Shown here one piece after another: positions 47,286 through 58,726 of a DNA stretch of 64,000 nucleotides. The stretch covers positions 43,310,035-43,374,034 of the forward strand of contig NC_134831.1 in assembly GCF_004210375.1 (NCBI RefSeq), written 5' to 3'. The notes beneath the pieces were generated by a model. The model saw only the letters and a list, made by a program, of their open reading frames with translations, did not search any database and was not told the DNA's origin. The position numbers and the translations under genes were made by a program. Origin of the DNA: Tachypleus tridentatus. Its lineage: Eukaryota > Arthropoda > Merostomata > Xiphosura > Limulidae. The number at the start of each line of letters is the position of its first letter. Position 1 is the stretch's first letter.

Positions 47286-47872
47286 CTATTTATTTTAAAA
47301 TTATAAGTAAATACTGTGGTTTGTATCATTAAACAAAATAAGTCTATTAAAAGCTTTTATGTTATTGTAGTATGTTGTAGATCATTATTGAGCTTATTTA
47401 CTGATTACGAATATTATTTTATTAAAACTTACAGCCTTTACAATGAGGAAGAATATTTTTGAAACAAGCACAACATTTCGACCACTGGTGCGATCGTTTT
47501 TGTATACTTAAGAACCATTTCAGCAGTGTATGTGTTTCTCATCTGTATTAATTGTGTTGTTCCAGTTAATGATAAACCAAACGCATTAACTTGCATTTAC
47601 TATAATTAAAAGTTATTATTTATCCTAACAAATAAAACACATTAGTTAAGATAATTTTTCGTAAGTTATGTGCATTTATTTATTACTTGTAAGTTTGTTG
47701 GACGACACACCTTTCAATTTCCTGTACCATTGGCCCTTAGGCAGTTTCCATATAAGCTTTGAAAGTGTTCCTTTATGATGCGTTTGTTAATATTAGAAGT
47801 ATAAAGAAGGTAAAGAACAACAACAAAGTAATAATAGATTTAGGATAACTATAACCAAACAAAGCGTGAGTG
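47286..47872. other. Non-coding
   Basis: Nothing recognised. Confidence 0.5.
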
Positions 47873-48152
47873 TTTTTGTTTTTTGTTTTTGAATTTCACA
47901 CAAAGCTACTCGAGGGCTATCTGTGCTAGCCGTCCCTAATTTAGCAGTGTAAGACTAGAGGGAAGGCAGCTAGTCATCACCACCCACCACCAATTCTTGG
48001 GCTACTCTTTTACCAAAGAATAGTGGGATTGACCGTCACATTATAACACCCCCACGGCTGAAAGGGAGAGCATGTTTGGCGCGACCGGGATGCGAACCCG
48101 CGACCCTCAGATTACGAGTCGCACGCCTTAACACGCTTGGCCATTCCGGGCC
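47873..48152 (-). repeat. SINE family A
   Basis: Near-consensus reverse copy, B-box region gggatgcgaacccgcgaccc, head ending gccattccgggcc. Confidence 0.95.
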
Positions 48153-48257
48153 AGAAAGCTACACAATGGGCTATATGTGTTCCGCCCACCACGGGTATCA
48201 AAACCCGGTTTCTAGTGTTGTAATCCCACAGACATATCGCTGTGCCATTGAGGGGCG
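48153..48257 (-). repeat. SINE family B, 3'-truncated, fused to the A copy
   Basis: Reverse copy starting inside its tail (agaaagctacacaatgggct) with no spacer after the family A head. The head ends tgccattgagggg. Confidence 0.92.
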
Positions 48258-48370
48258 TAAGCGTGAGTGAGTACATTGAGAAAAACAGAAATGAAATGTA
48301 TTTTTATTTCTGGAAAACTTTAGTATAATGGTTATTAAAACATTGCAGACAGAACACGTTTCTTGGTATT

Positions 48371-48489
48371 TTGCTTCCCGCGAGTATATCGGTAAGTCTG
48401 CGGATTTACAACGCTAAAATCAAGGGCTTGATTTCCCTCGGTGGGTTCTGCAGATAGTCCAATGTGGCTTTGCTATAAAAAGACACTCT
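48371..48489 (+). repeat. SINE family C
   Basis: cgcgagtatatcggtaagtc, B-box region gatttccctcggtggg, tail caatgtggctttgctataaa. Confidence 0.92.
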
Positions 48490-49403
48490 TATATATGAGA
48501 TATATTATATAAAATAATACTCTTGGTATTATTCAAAGCTATGCTCAACGCCGCTGTGTTTCTAGGATCGACTAGTTAATCGACGTTGCATTTGAAATTT
48601 CATAGCGATTGTGATATCCCTAATTTTTAATAGAAAATATAAATTATAATTATTTAGATGTCATATATAACTATTTTATAAAGCGTTTCGAACGCATTTG
48701 GGGTCCTGACATATTCCACTGATTCGATTTGCAGCGATGATATTCCGGTTGTTCGTGACGCGATGTAATATATATAAAACATTATTTGCATTTGCAATCA
48801 ATATGGTTGAATGTAATATTTACTGTTCACATACTTAGTGTAAGTTAATAATAATTTAGAAGATTTGTTAATTGATTTTTATTTATTAATTTAGTTTAGA
48901 AGTATTGTCAAAAGTTTTATTAAATCCCTGAGGTGGACAATTCTACCAGAAACTTTTACTGGTTAGTATGTTTCAATTGATAAAACAAGATAATCACATA
49001 CGCCAACTGGTTTATATTTCGTGTAGGATAATTATTTAGGAAAATCCCAGACAGATATATTATTGTCAATCGTGATTTGTAATACATTGTAATATATATG
49101 TAATTATATATTGTATATTTATTATAAATGACTGTTTATAATTATATTTGTACTGTATTATATTTGCGAAAAACAAATGTGTTATGCGAAGCAATTGCTG
49201 TCACAAACGTGTTTCGTCAGAATCAAACTTATTCTCGACTGCAACCAGACGTCATTTCCTTATTTCTCCTTATTTCCGTTCGCCCTTCTGTCAAAGCAAC
49301 ACTTAATGCGAGGTTGCGTCACCATGTACGTTAATTAATGCCATAAAATGGAATCTGATAATAATAATAATAAAAAACTTTTAACAGTGAGTTTATTTGT
49401 GGA
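48490..49403. other. Non-coding, AT-rich
   Basis: A 68-codon open frame at 49,128-49,334 has no domain. A short (ata)n run lies near 49,360. Confidence 0.5.
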
Positions 49404-49519
49404 GCCCTTCGCTAGTACAACGGTAAGTCTACGGATTTACAACGCTAAAATCAGGGGCTCGATTCCCCTCGGTGGTCTCAGCAGATAGCCCGATGTGGCT
49501 TTGCTATAAGAAAACACAC
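49404..49519 (+). repeat. SINE family C with perfect target-site duplication
   Basis: Near-consensus copy flanked by tatttgtgga at 49394-49403 and 49520-49529. B-box region gctcgattcccctcggtgg. Confidence 0.95.
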
Positions 49520-49599
49520 TATTTGTGGAAGCAACCATCGTTGGCCTTAAATATCAAACTTCTTGGAAGTGAAAATGTAAGTAGATCCCAAACCCAAAG

Positions 49600-52175
49600 T
49601 GTTTTGTTGCAGTGTAAGTTGTATTTGTCCAAAAAGTGTTTACAGTGCAACTACCAAAATCACTTTTTAATTTAAAGAAACACATTAGTTACAAACATTC
49701 CTATAAATTCAAAGATTTTGAATCGTGTATCAAGAGAAGAATGGATATAACAGGTCAAGCAAATAATCGGTTGAAGCAGCATAGACAAGGGATTACACTT
49801 CTAGTAAGAGAAGAACTTCTAATAAGGGAGAATGGCGCAGAACAACTTCGAGTCTTCATTTTTGTTAGTGCCAGGAGACTTAGCCAATGTAAAGTAATTG
49901 TTTGTTTTTGGTTTTGAATTTAGCGCAAAGCTATACGAGAGCTATCTGCGCTAGCCGTCCATAATTTAGCAGTGTAAGAGTAAAGGGAAGACAATTAGTC
50001 ATTACCATCCATCGCCAACTCTTGGGCTACTCTTTTACTAACGAATATTGGGATTGACTGACACATAATGATGTCCCCACGGCTAGATGGGCAAGAATGT
50101 TTGGTGTGATTGGGATTCAAACCCACGACCCTCAAATTACGAGTCGAGCACCCTAACTACCTGACCATGCCGGGTCCATGTAAAATAAATACATTTCTTA
50201 CTGATTTGGTCATTGAGAAGATACTTGTTTTCAAATTTGTTGAGTCGTAAGTTCTTCAAAATTTTATTCAAAAGACATTACAGCCAAATTTAAAAAAGTT
50301 TTCGGTAAGAAAGTTCTAACATCCGCAGTTAATGGTAAATTATTTCGGAAAAGGATGAAGTGAAAGAGAAGAATAACACAGTAGAGCGGCTAGCAACCAA
50401 ACCTACAACAGGTAAGTAAATATTGCCTTATATGTTATAAATGTAAGAAGTATATCACGATAATAAAGTACTGTAATTAAATTTTCAGTGATCTCACTGA
50501 AAACTTGTGGCATGTGCAGAAAACGATGCCCATAGTAAAAGAGTTAAATAGTTACATCTTTGTGAGTTTGTTTTACAGTGTAATTTTTTTCCACAAATAG
50601 AACACAATTTATCGATTTAATACAAAATGCCTGCAACAAAACATAGTTTAAACGCTGTGTGTGAAAATGATAGAATAAGGAATGTTAACGCACGGGTATG
50701 GAACTACCGCAACGGTTTTGAGGATAGAGGCTGGTGCATAATAAAACTGATATTGGTCCTCTCTCTCGTACGTTTTGGTGATCGTGCTTTTTTCTAGTCT
50801 GTGTTCCTAAGCTTTGGAAAACTCTGTCCATTAAGCTGCAATGTGTAAAGTATGTCAAGTCTTTTAAATATCTTTTGAAGTTGTATGTTTTTCCATTAGT
50901 TTAGAGTCTAGTCATTGATAGGTTCTTTGAATGGAGGAGAAGAACTGTATAAGGAATTAAATTATTGTATCATACCAATACAGCGATACAATTCAATACA
51001 GTACCAAGATGGTACTAGTAAGTTTTGCCACACATCATATACATATCTCTTTTTATATTTTATTATTTGTTTTTCAGGATATTTTCCAGTGAATAAAGGG
51101 ATGAATCTGCATGTGATTCCAAAGCAGAACAAAGCACACCAGATCCAAGTGATGAAGAACAATAAGATGATATAAACTTCCACAGCATTTTCGATATAAT
51201 TAGAAGCAAGACAGAGTCCGGTGGAATTTGCTTTTCTCTAGGCGCATTTTCGATGTGCAGCACAGACACTCAATTTAGTAGTAACCAATGATATAGAGAA
51301 GGGGTTGTGTGATGGTAAATATAAGAAAGTGTTTCGATTGACACATGTAATAGTCGAGACGATTTAGAATAAACAGATCCACAACACCATAGCAGCTAAT
51401 ATTATACAACAATAATTGGTTGCATTGTGATGGAATTCGATGTAAGATGCATTTGTTTGTGTGGAGAATATAGTTACGAAGAGAAAGAGTTTAATAAATA
51501 AAGTGTGTGATGAGTTAAGTATCGCTCGTTTCAACCTTTCGGATATAAACCTCATCAAAGAATACGCAGTCATCATGCGACATATAACATGTACTCTGAG
51601 TTTACTTCAAATTGGAACTAAGGCTTACATGAGAATACTTCTTCCAACACTCACTGTATGTCTGACAAAAATGAAATATATTTGTGGTAATCCATTTCAG
51701 ACTTGCAAGATATTTGTTATGCTTTGTTTTCATGAATTGAAAAGTGCTTTATTGCTGCATTTGTCTATGAGGATCATATTCTCGCAGTTGCTTTCCGCCT
51801 ATGGTTTAAACCGATTTTGATTTGCTCGTTCGCTAGAAAAACAAATGATGACTAAAAGACTGATTGAAGATGGAGTGAAGCAGTAATGAAACTTCAGCAA
51901 ATGCTAATTTAAGTTATTTTTCGACATTTTCAAGCACGGAGGGAGATGAAGAAGAAACACATAAAAATACTGTTCCTTAGTAAAGACCTATCTATTTCAA
52001 AAGATATAGAATCAAGCTTGCCCTCCACCAGCTTTTTAATTATCTTATTATTTACTGCAATACATCCATTCTATACAGAGAAAGACATTTTGAAACTAAA
52101 AAAGGTTGAATTGATTAATAACAATTTCAAAAAGCTGATTCAATTGAAATTAAATGGGAAATTAAAACAATAATG
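49600..52175 (+). mobile_element. Decayed ZBED-type hAT transposase
   Basis: Plus-strand fragments follow the domain order of ZBED-like hAT proteins. A BED finger has CKLYLSKKCLQC, then HISYKH in the adjacent frame (49,613-49,700). A helical block follows the nested SINE (LVIEKILVFKFVES, about 50,203). Then come the hAT signature CAAQTLNLV (51,254 on), where hAT proteins usually have His in place of the Gln, DIEKGLCDGKYKKVFR, and LSDINLIKEYAVIMRHITCT with LLPTLTVCLTKMK (51,461-51,820). YEDHILAVAFRLWFKP is next in another frame, and a C-terminal dimerisation-like segment (LPSTSFLIILLFTAIHPFYT) ends at 52,172. Many stops; inactive. It differs from the hAT fragment at 45.3 kb. Confidence 0.75.
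49899..50177 (-). repeat. SINE family A nested in the hAT remnant
   Basis: Reverse copy between the BED finger and the body of the transposase. Flanks share only a short atgtaaa (49887-49893, 50178-50184), probably an eroded duplication. Confidence 0.92.
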
Positions 52176-52176
52176 A

Positions 52177-52458
52177 TATGTTTGTTTGTTTTTTTGAATT
52201 TCGCACAAAGCTACTCGAGGGCTATCTGTGCTAGCCATCCATAAATTAGCAGTGTAAGACTAGAGGGAAGGCAGCTAGTCATCACCACCCACCGCCAACT
52301 CTTGGGCTACTCTTTTACCAAAGAATAGTGGGATTGATCGTCACATTATAACGCCCCCACGGCTGAAAGGGCGAGCATGTTTAGTGCGACGGGGATGCAA
52401 ATCCGCGACCTTCAGATTACGAGTCGCACGCCTTAACACGCTTGGTAATGCTGGGCCC
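52177..52458 (-). repeat. SINE family A with 12-bp target-site duplication (one mismatch)
   Basis: Flanked by aaacaataatga (52165-52176) and aaacaattatga (52459-52470). Inserted at the stop codon end of the hAT remnant. Confidence 0.95.
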
Positions 52459-52470
52459 AAACAATTATGA

Positions 52471-53990
52471 AATCGAACAACTAATAAAGGAAATAATAGT
52501 TTATAATATTTGAGATTTGTTATGTCATATTAGCTTATTAGGTCATTTATTATTATTAATGCCATAATATTATTTTTTCAGGTTATGCTATTTTAATACT
52601 ATCATTGAATGGTTGTTAGCTGCTTTCCTCTCATCATTCCAAGAACTTTGTATTACGTTATTCCAGCAATAAAACATTACCATTTACCAATAAATTCACA
52701 TTTTTCATCTGACATTATTTATTGACAAAAAATAATCATAAAAATGTCGGTTTCAAAAGTATGGCTTGCATGCGAGCTATGGTATTATTATTATAAATTA
52801 GTCTGATATAATATGCGCAACTCTACAAACAATTTTAACAAGTGAATGATTAAGTGAAAAATCGTTCTTGTTTTATTTAGAATTAGCTAAGTGTTGTTTA
52901 AGTCTAAAAGTACAGTGAGCATTGCTTTAATGCTATTGGCTGTTTTTCATTGTATCTGAAATACACCCTCGTGCGTGGGATTTTTAAAAATGTGAGAGCA
53001 AAATTTGTTTTCTGTATCACAGTCAATGTATTTCAATATTATATGGTGAGTCGTGTCTAAAGTTGTAAAATTTTGTTCGTTATATTAAATGTACAGCTTA
53101 TTTTTATGATAATTATATTTCCACTTTGTGATTTCCAACAAATTTCGAAATATTTTATTCTTTGATGTTAATTTAGGTGTGCCTGTACGTATGTGTGAGG
53201 TATTTGCAAATTTCACAAGAAAGAATATTTAATCATTGTTTAGTGATAATGTTGATTTAAAACATATGAAGCGGTAATATATGTAGTCTCCATATTACAT
53301 TCACAGGAACTATAGGCTATATTGTTATTCATTATATTTATTTTAAGTTCATGATTTACATTACATTTATAATGTTTTAAAAAAAACAACTCCTAGTTTG
53401 TCATGCTTGACATTTTCTTGTGTTTTGATTTATGTTAATACACACACACACGTTAAATATTAAGTAAAATAATAAATATCAAGGTTTGGTAATGAGAGAT
53501 GATGGAGTGATAACAATGTTATGATAATCAGACAGATGTTTTAATTGGCACATATTTTTTAATAAAAGGGATGGAAAATTGCAAGCTTTTAGTTTCTTTT
53601 TATTTATAATTTGCTAAACCTTGTAAAATTTAGAATTTTTATTTCCTTAACAATTCTCCCTTGTTTGAGTGATGTTCATATATATATACATATGTTTGTG
53701 TGTATGTATGTATGTATCTCATATAGACCTGTTGACATCCATTTACTTTTGACAGAATTAGAATATGTGAAATGACAATGAGACTTAAAGGAAAGAAATT
53801 TCAGCATCGGAGGCAATGGAAAGTTACAATAAGAAGGAAAAGTCAAAACGTACACCACAAACAAAGTAAAATGAGGTGGGTTTATAAAATGATGTTTTAA
53901 GCAAAACATGTTAGACAAGATATAATTGTAATCGTATATATAATAAAAATATCAAGTATAAAATTTATAACTGAATTAAAATGTAAAGAA
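52471..53990. other. Non-coding, AT-rich
   Basis: Only a (tatg)n microsatellite near 53,695-53,720 and short (ac)n near 53,440. Confidence 0.5.
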
Positions 53991-54560
53991 GCCATGGCTT
54001 TGTTGTATACATTATTAGTTAGGACTTGTTTGGAGTATTGTACATGGTTTTGTTCTCCTTATTTTAGGAAGGGTATTGAGTTGTTGAAGAGGATTCAGAG
54101 TTGTGCTACTATTTCATGGGTTGGAAGGGTTATCATGGGGTTACTTTGAAATATATTAACTTAATGCCTTTTGAAAAGAGAAGGCAGTTAATCTAAGTTA
54201 ATTGTTCAAAATTATTATAGAAAGTGAAAAGAAAAAAGACATAAGATTTTTTCATCTTGAATTTTGAGGACAGTATAAAGAGATAATAAATTAAAGATTT
54301 TGAAAGATTATATACATTTTCAATTGTACCAGTTGTATTTCTCTAATAAGATAGTAAATTTGTGCAACAAAGCACCTTCTACTGTATTTGAGGCTACAAT
54401 GTTACAAGTGTTTAAAAAAAGGGTGAGAGATACTTGGAATAAGGACTGAATTTAGAGCTTATTTTTCTGTTTGTTGAAGGAGGTTAGGAGTCAGGATGCC
54501 CTTGATGAGTTACAAGAATTCTAATGCCTCATAATTTGTGATTATCAAAAAGTTTATTAT
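53991..54560 (+). mobile_element. CR1/Jockey-like LINE, 3' end of ORF2 (decayed)
   Basis: From 53991 the frame reads ALLYTLLVRTCLEYCTWFCS, then PYFRKGIELLKRIQSCATIS, the block after reverse transcriptase in many LINEs (family form: L-x-x-LVRPxLEY ... WSPY...DI..LE..QRRAT). Further on, in another frame, LYFSNKIVNLCNKAPSTVFE and VFKKRVRDTWNKD match the family's closing motif. It is 5'-truncated and interrupted by stops. Confidence 0.75.
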
Positions 54561-54797
54561 TTTGAATTCTAGATTTGTTTGAGAATGTCATTAAAGATTC
54601 TTGAGAACCTTTTGTACTGTTAACATTACAGACTGTGATTAGTGGATTAATTAAGTTGAACTCAGTAACATTTTTTGTAGTTTGTATTTCTTTCATAATA
54701 TGTAACTAGTGAAAGTAAAAATTATTAAAGAACATCATTTAAGAAAGATGTCCTATTATCTGGCAGGTTCAGTAAAATTTAGTCTATCATTGGGTAA
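54561..54797. other. Non-coding, probably LINE 3' flank
   Basis: Nothing recognised. Confidence 0.4.
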
Positions 54798-55437
54798 ATT
54801 GAATAAGTAAAATGTGAAATTAATGTTTATCTGGTATCAGTTTGCTGATAATTTGGGGTGCATTAGCATTTTTATGACACCTTATACTGCAGTATATACA
54901 ACTTGATCTGAGTGATTGTGGTTATTAGTGTCTGTTTTTTACATGAAATTGGCGGTGTTTTTTCAATAGTTTTCTTATTTGTAGATAACATTTGCATTTG
55001 TAAATTTTTGGATTGAATAAGTAAAATGTGAAATTAATGTTTATCTGGTATCAGTTTGCTGATAATTTGGGGTGCATTAGCATTTTTATGACACCTTATA
55101 CTGCAGTATATACAACTTGATCTGAGTGATTGTGGTTATTAGTGTCTGTTTTTACATGAAATTGGCGGTGTTTTTCAATAGTTTTCTTATTTGTAGATAA
55201 CATTTGCATTTGTAAATTTTTGGATTGAATAAGTAAAATGTGAAATTAATGTTTATCTGGTATCAGTTTGCTGATAATTTGGGGTGCATTAGCATTTTTA
55301 TGACACCTTATACTGCAGTATATACAACTTGATCTGAGTGATTGTGGTTATTAGTGTCTGTTTTTTACATGAAATTGGCGGTGTTTTTTCAATAGTTTTC
55401 TTATTTGTAGATAACATTTGCATTTGTAAATTTTTGG
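54798..55437 (+). repeat. Three near-identical 214-bp tandem units
   Basis: Units start at 54798, 55012 and 55224 (attgaataagtaaaatgtga). Units one and three appear identical (214 bases). The middle one is 212 bases because two T runs are each one base shorter. This is a very recent amplification or an assembly duplication. Confidence 0.96.
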
Positions 55438-57811
55438 ATGATTTATAGTATGTGTTATAAAATCAAAATCATTCTTAATCAAAAAACTCTTGTCATTACA
55501 CATGTTAACAACTTAATCAGGGATGGAATGACTGGGAGGTGAACAAGATGGCAGGTTTTGGAGAACAACAAAATGATTGTTGAAAATTAGTTCTCATTAC
55601 CAGCTGCTCCCTGGCTGAGTGAAAAATTCCTTATCATACAGAATCACCATCCTACCACATACAGCTAGAACATAAAAATGCTGCTGCCTACAAATGATTC
55701 ACAGAAAATTTTTGGGGTGGGTAGCAAATTGAACATTTGCACAGGACAGCAAAAATATTGTGTTATTTCTGAACATAACATATAAAAAACAAAGGTTCTT
55801 GAATATTGTCCATACACACTTAATCCATGATAAAGTGAGTATTTTAACTTTTCCTTTATTTTTTAGAAAATCATAAGTTTAACCCTGTGAAATATTGGCC
55901 TCTATTACTACTGTTGGCAAATCATTACATAAGTTAATCATCTTGTTAGAAAAGTAAAACCATTGTAACTGTAACTTAGCCTGTCTCTCTGTTTTTTTAC
56001 ATCCTATTATATACAGAATATAACCTAAAGATATTGGAAACCTTTATCTTATTGACTCTTTCTTGTGTTGGAGAAAATAAAAGATCTTGACATATCCTTA
56101 TAAGATCACATTTTCATCTTGGAAATCCTTATCTTCAGTTATACTGTTGAGTGGGCTTCTATCAATATTAAATTTATGATCTAAATAATGATAAGTAAAA
56201 TACAAAACCTTGTATTTACTGTAAGTAAGAGGCACTTTGCCAAATATTTGCCCTACTTAGCAATTAATCCCATTCATTCCATAATATTTGAACATCTTCA
56301 ATACAGTTTGAACCTTCCAAAATTTTATCTGCAATTACAAGATAATTTCAACATATGAAGAATGTTTTTTTTTGGAAAAAAAGTAAAATGAAATAACTGG
56401 TGACATATTAATGGGGAAATACATATTTTTTGATATATTCAAAGTACTATTGTCATGTGTCAGATAAGTCACAGTTTCTGGGTATTTTGATGGTGACTGC
56501 TATTTTGTGTTATTATGTAATAATATAATATTTAAGGACAACAAAGGACCTGTTGATCCTTCTAGGCTGTTATATTCACTAAATAAAACCACATACATAC
56601 ATACATACATACATATATACATACATACATAAACTTCAAAGTACCCTATTACAGTTGAAATACTATGAAGCCTTTACTTAAATTTACTGCTTGCCCGACA
56701 TCTCAAGGTAATTTAATCCAAAGGTCAGTCATACAGTTAAAAAATATAAAACTATCTTTCTTGAAGATGACTCCTATTGTGTCAAGATTTATAGTTGTTT
56801 TCCCTAGTTCAACCATTCTTACCATTAATTAATGGGGACACCATGTTAAAATAGTACATAATAGGAATAATTATTACTTGTCAAATTTTTACAAGGGAAA
56901 TGTATCTAGAACAAGGTTAGTAGCTATATTCCCATCCATTTCATTGTTCTATTCTTTATAAAGGAGGAGTGTAGTAAAGGGTACACTAAATGAAAATAGA
57001 ATCTTAAAAAGTATGTTGATTTCAGCATCTGTGGATTAAGTTTTATTTTCAGTTGTAATTTTGAAGCATATAATATGATTTCTCTATAACATAGCTTGTT
57101 GATTATAATGTAATAATATGATATATGTGTAGGTTACATACTGTTTAATACAGCCTTAATTGAATTGTTGTAAATGAGGCTAAATTTAAGTATATGCCTA
57201 CATATTATTTACAATACATGTGCAAAATAATAAGCAAGGCAAAGTCACCAGAAGATAGTTTTTTTTTGTTGAACCCAAAGTGGCATTTATGAAGATCTTT
57301 ATGGTATGGTAATTTAGGATATTCAGTTTATTTAGACAATAAGTAAAGTTTTATAACATTCATGTATGTATCAACAACTACGTAGTTAAGAACAGATTCT
57401 GAATGGGTTGTTGATCATATTCTTAAACATTAACACATTATATAAACAATATCATACTCCTTAGTCCCTCAGGATTGTCCTTGAGAAGAGTAAGAAGTTA
57501 CATTCCTAGTTTAGTTTTCAGGAAATAATTACTCATCATCATTATTTTTTTGTAATTGCTGGCTTCTGCCACTGTGGATGATAATTCATTTTATAACTCG
57601 GTCATTCACTGGTTAAGCAGTTTAATGAAATATAAGTGATTCTCAGGTGAAGTGTTTGTAAAATAACCAGTGGAAGTTGACTCTGACTCTTTTATTTACT
57701 CTTTTTAACCTAGAAAATATCTGTATGTTATTGTAATGAACGTCTGAACTAAGTAATTAAAAAAAACATGAGAAATTAATAAATACATTTTTAACATTTC
57801 TTTGATTTTTA
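55438..57811. repeat. Three related, diverged copies of an unidentified repeat
   Basis: Stretches at about 55,890-56,170, 56,520-56,890 and 57,450-57,740 share a theme (toward cttctgccactgt/tactgttggcaaatcatt, then a taatcat/cagtcat...gttaaa block, then gactctt/gactcct) that looks like the same old LINE 3' or UTR segment. Alignment by eye only. A (cata)n microsatellite lies at 56,591-56,632. No coding sequence. Confidence 0.35.
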
Positions 57812-58726
57812 TTAGGTTGTCCAGAAATAAATGTCATTTTTGAAATGCAAAGTTTGGGAAAGTATAAACCAGTGTTGTAAAACATGCTTTAATCAAAGTA
57901 AGCACCATTTGCTTCAACACATTTTTGCCAATGTCTAACGATGCTGTTTTTGCCCCTGCTGTAGAAATCAGAGATTATGCGGTCAGTGATCTCCCTGAAA
58001 GTTTCCTCTGCAGCTGCCTGGTTTTGAAAGTGTTTATTTTTCAGAAAGTTCTCATTGTGTTAAAACAAACCTGTAGGGGAAAGGTCTGGATAATAAGGTG
58101 AATGAGGAAGAAACCTTGATTCTCAATTGTTCAATATTTAGAGTGTCATCCTTGACAGGTCTCATAATGCCAATTTTGTTGATCTTTGGTCAGCTCATGT
58201 GGAATCCACTTATCTAACATTCTTTGTCTTTCCAATCACACTCAGGTGGTTGGCAGCACTTGATTTGCTTGTGCCTAGCTTTTCCACAAGCTCATGTATT
58301 GTTATGTGATGGTCTGTCTCAACTTTTTCCCTTAATGTGTTTTAATTTAATAATGGCTTCCTTCCATGACCTTTGTGGACTTCAAGACTTTCATCTCCAT
58401 GTCAAAAACCTTTGGAACTAATGCTGAATTGTATGTTCAGTGACAGATCCATGGCCAAATGCCTGGTTGATGTTCCATGTGGATTTGGTAGCTTTTTGTA
58501 GTAGTTTGAAGTTGTAGAGGAAAATCAGATGAAAGTCCTTCTTGTCCATGCTGCCTTGGAGGTTGCAAAACTTACTCTGAGTAGAGTTGAAACAGCAAAC
58601 AATTAACACACCTTGTAAGCGACAAACGTTTGATTAAACCAACCAACAAACCAACAATATGTTACTCAGTATTCAGCTTCTAAATGTCATTGTGATAATT
58701 CTGACATTTATTTCTGAACAACCTAA
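57812..58726 (-). mobile_element. mariner element with both terminal repeats, catalytic core deleted
   Basis: The ends TTAGGTTGTCCAGAAATAAA (57812 on) and, on the complement, TTAGGTTGTTCAGAAATAAA (58726 down) match at 24 of 25 bases. TA dinucleotides flank the element at 57810-57811 and 58727-58728, the standard mariner target duplication. Inside, on the minus strand, a mariner-like N-terminus starts at 58,549 (MDKKDFHLIFLYNFKLLQKA, then INQAFGHGSVTEHTIQ). The mariner C-terminus ends at 57,889 (FREITDRIISDFYSRG, WQKCVEANGAYFD). Only about 660 bases separate start and stop against roughly 1,040 for a full enzyme. The missing middle includes most of the DDD catalytic domain. It cannot encode an active transposase but could be moved in trans. 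Confidence 0.93.
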
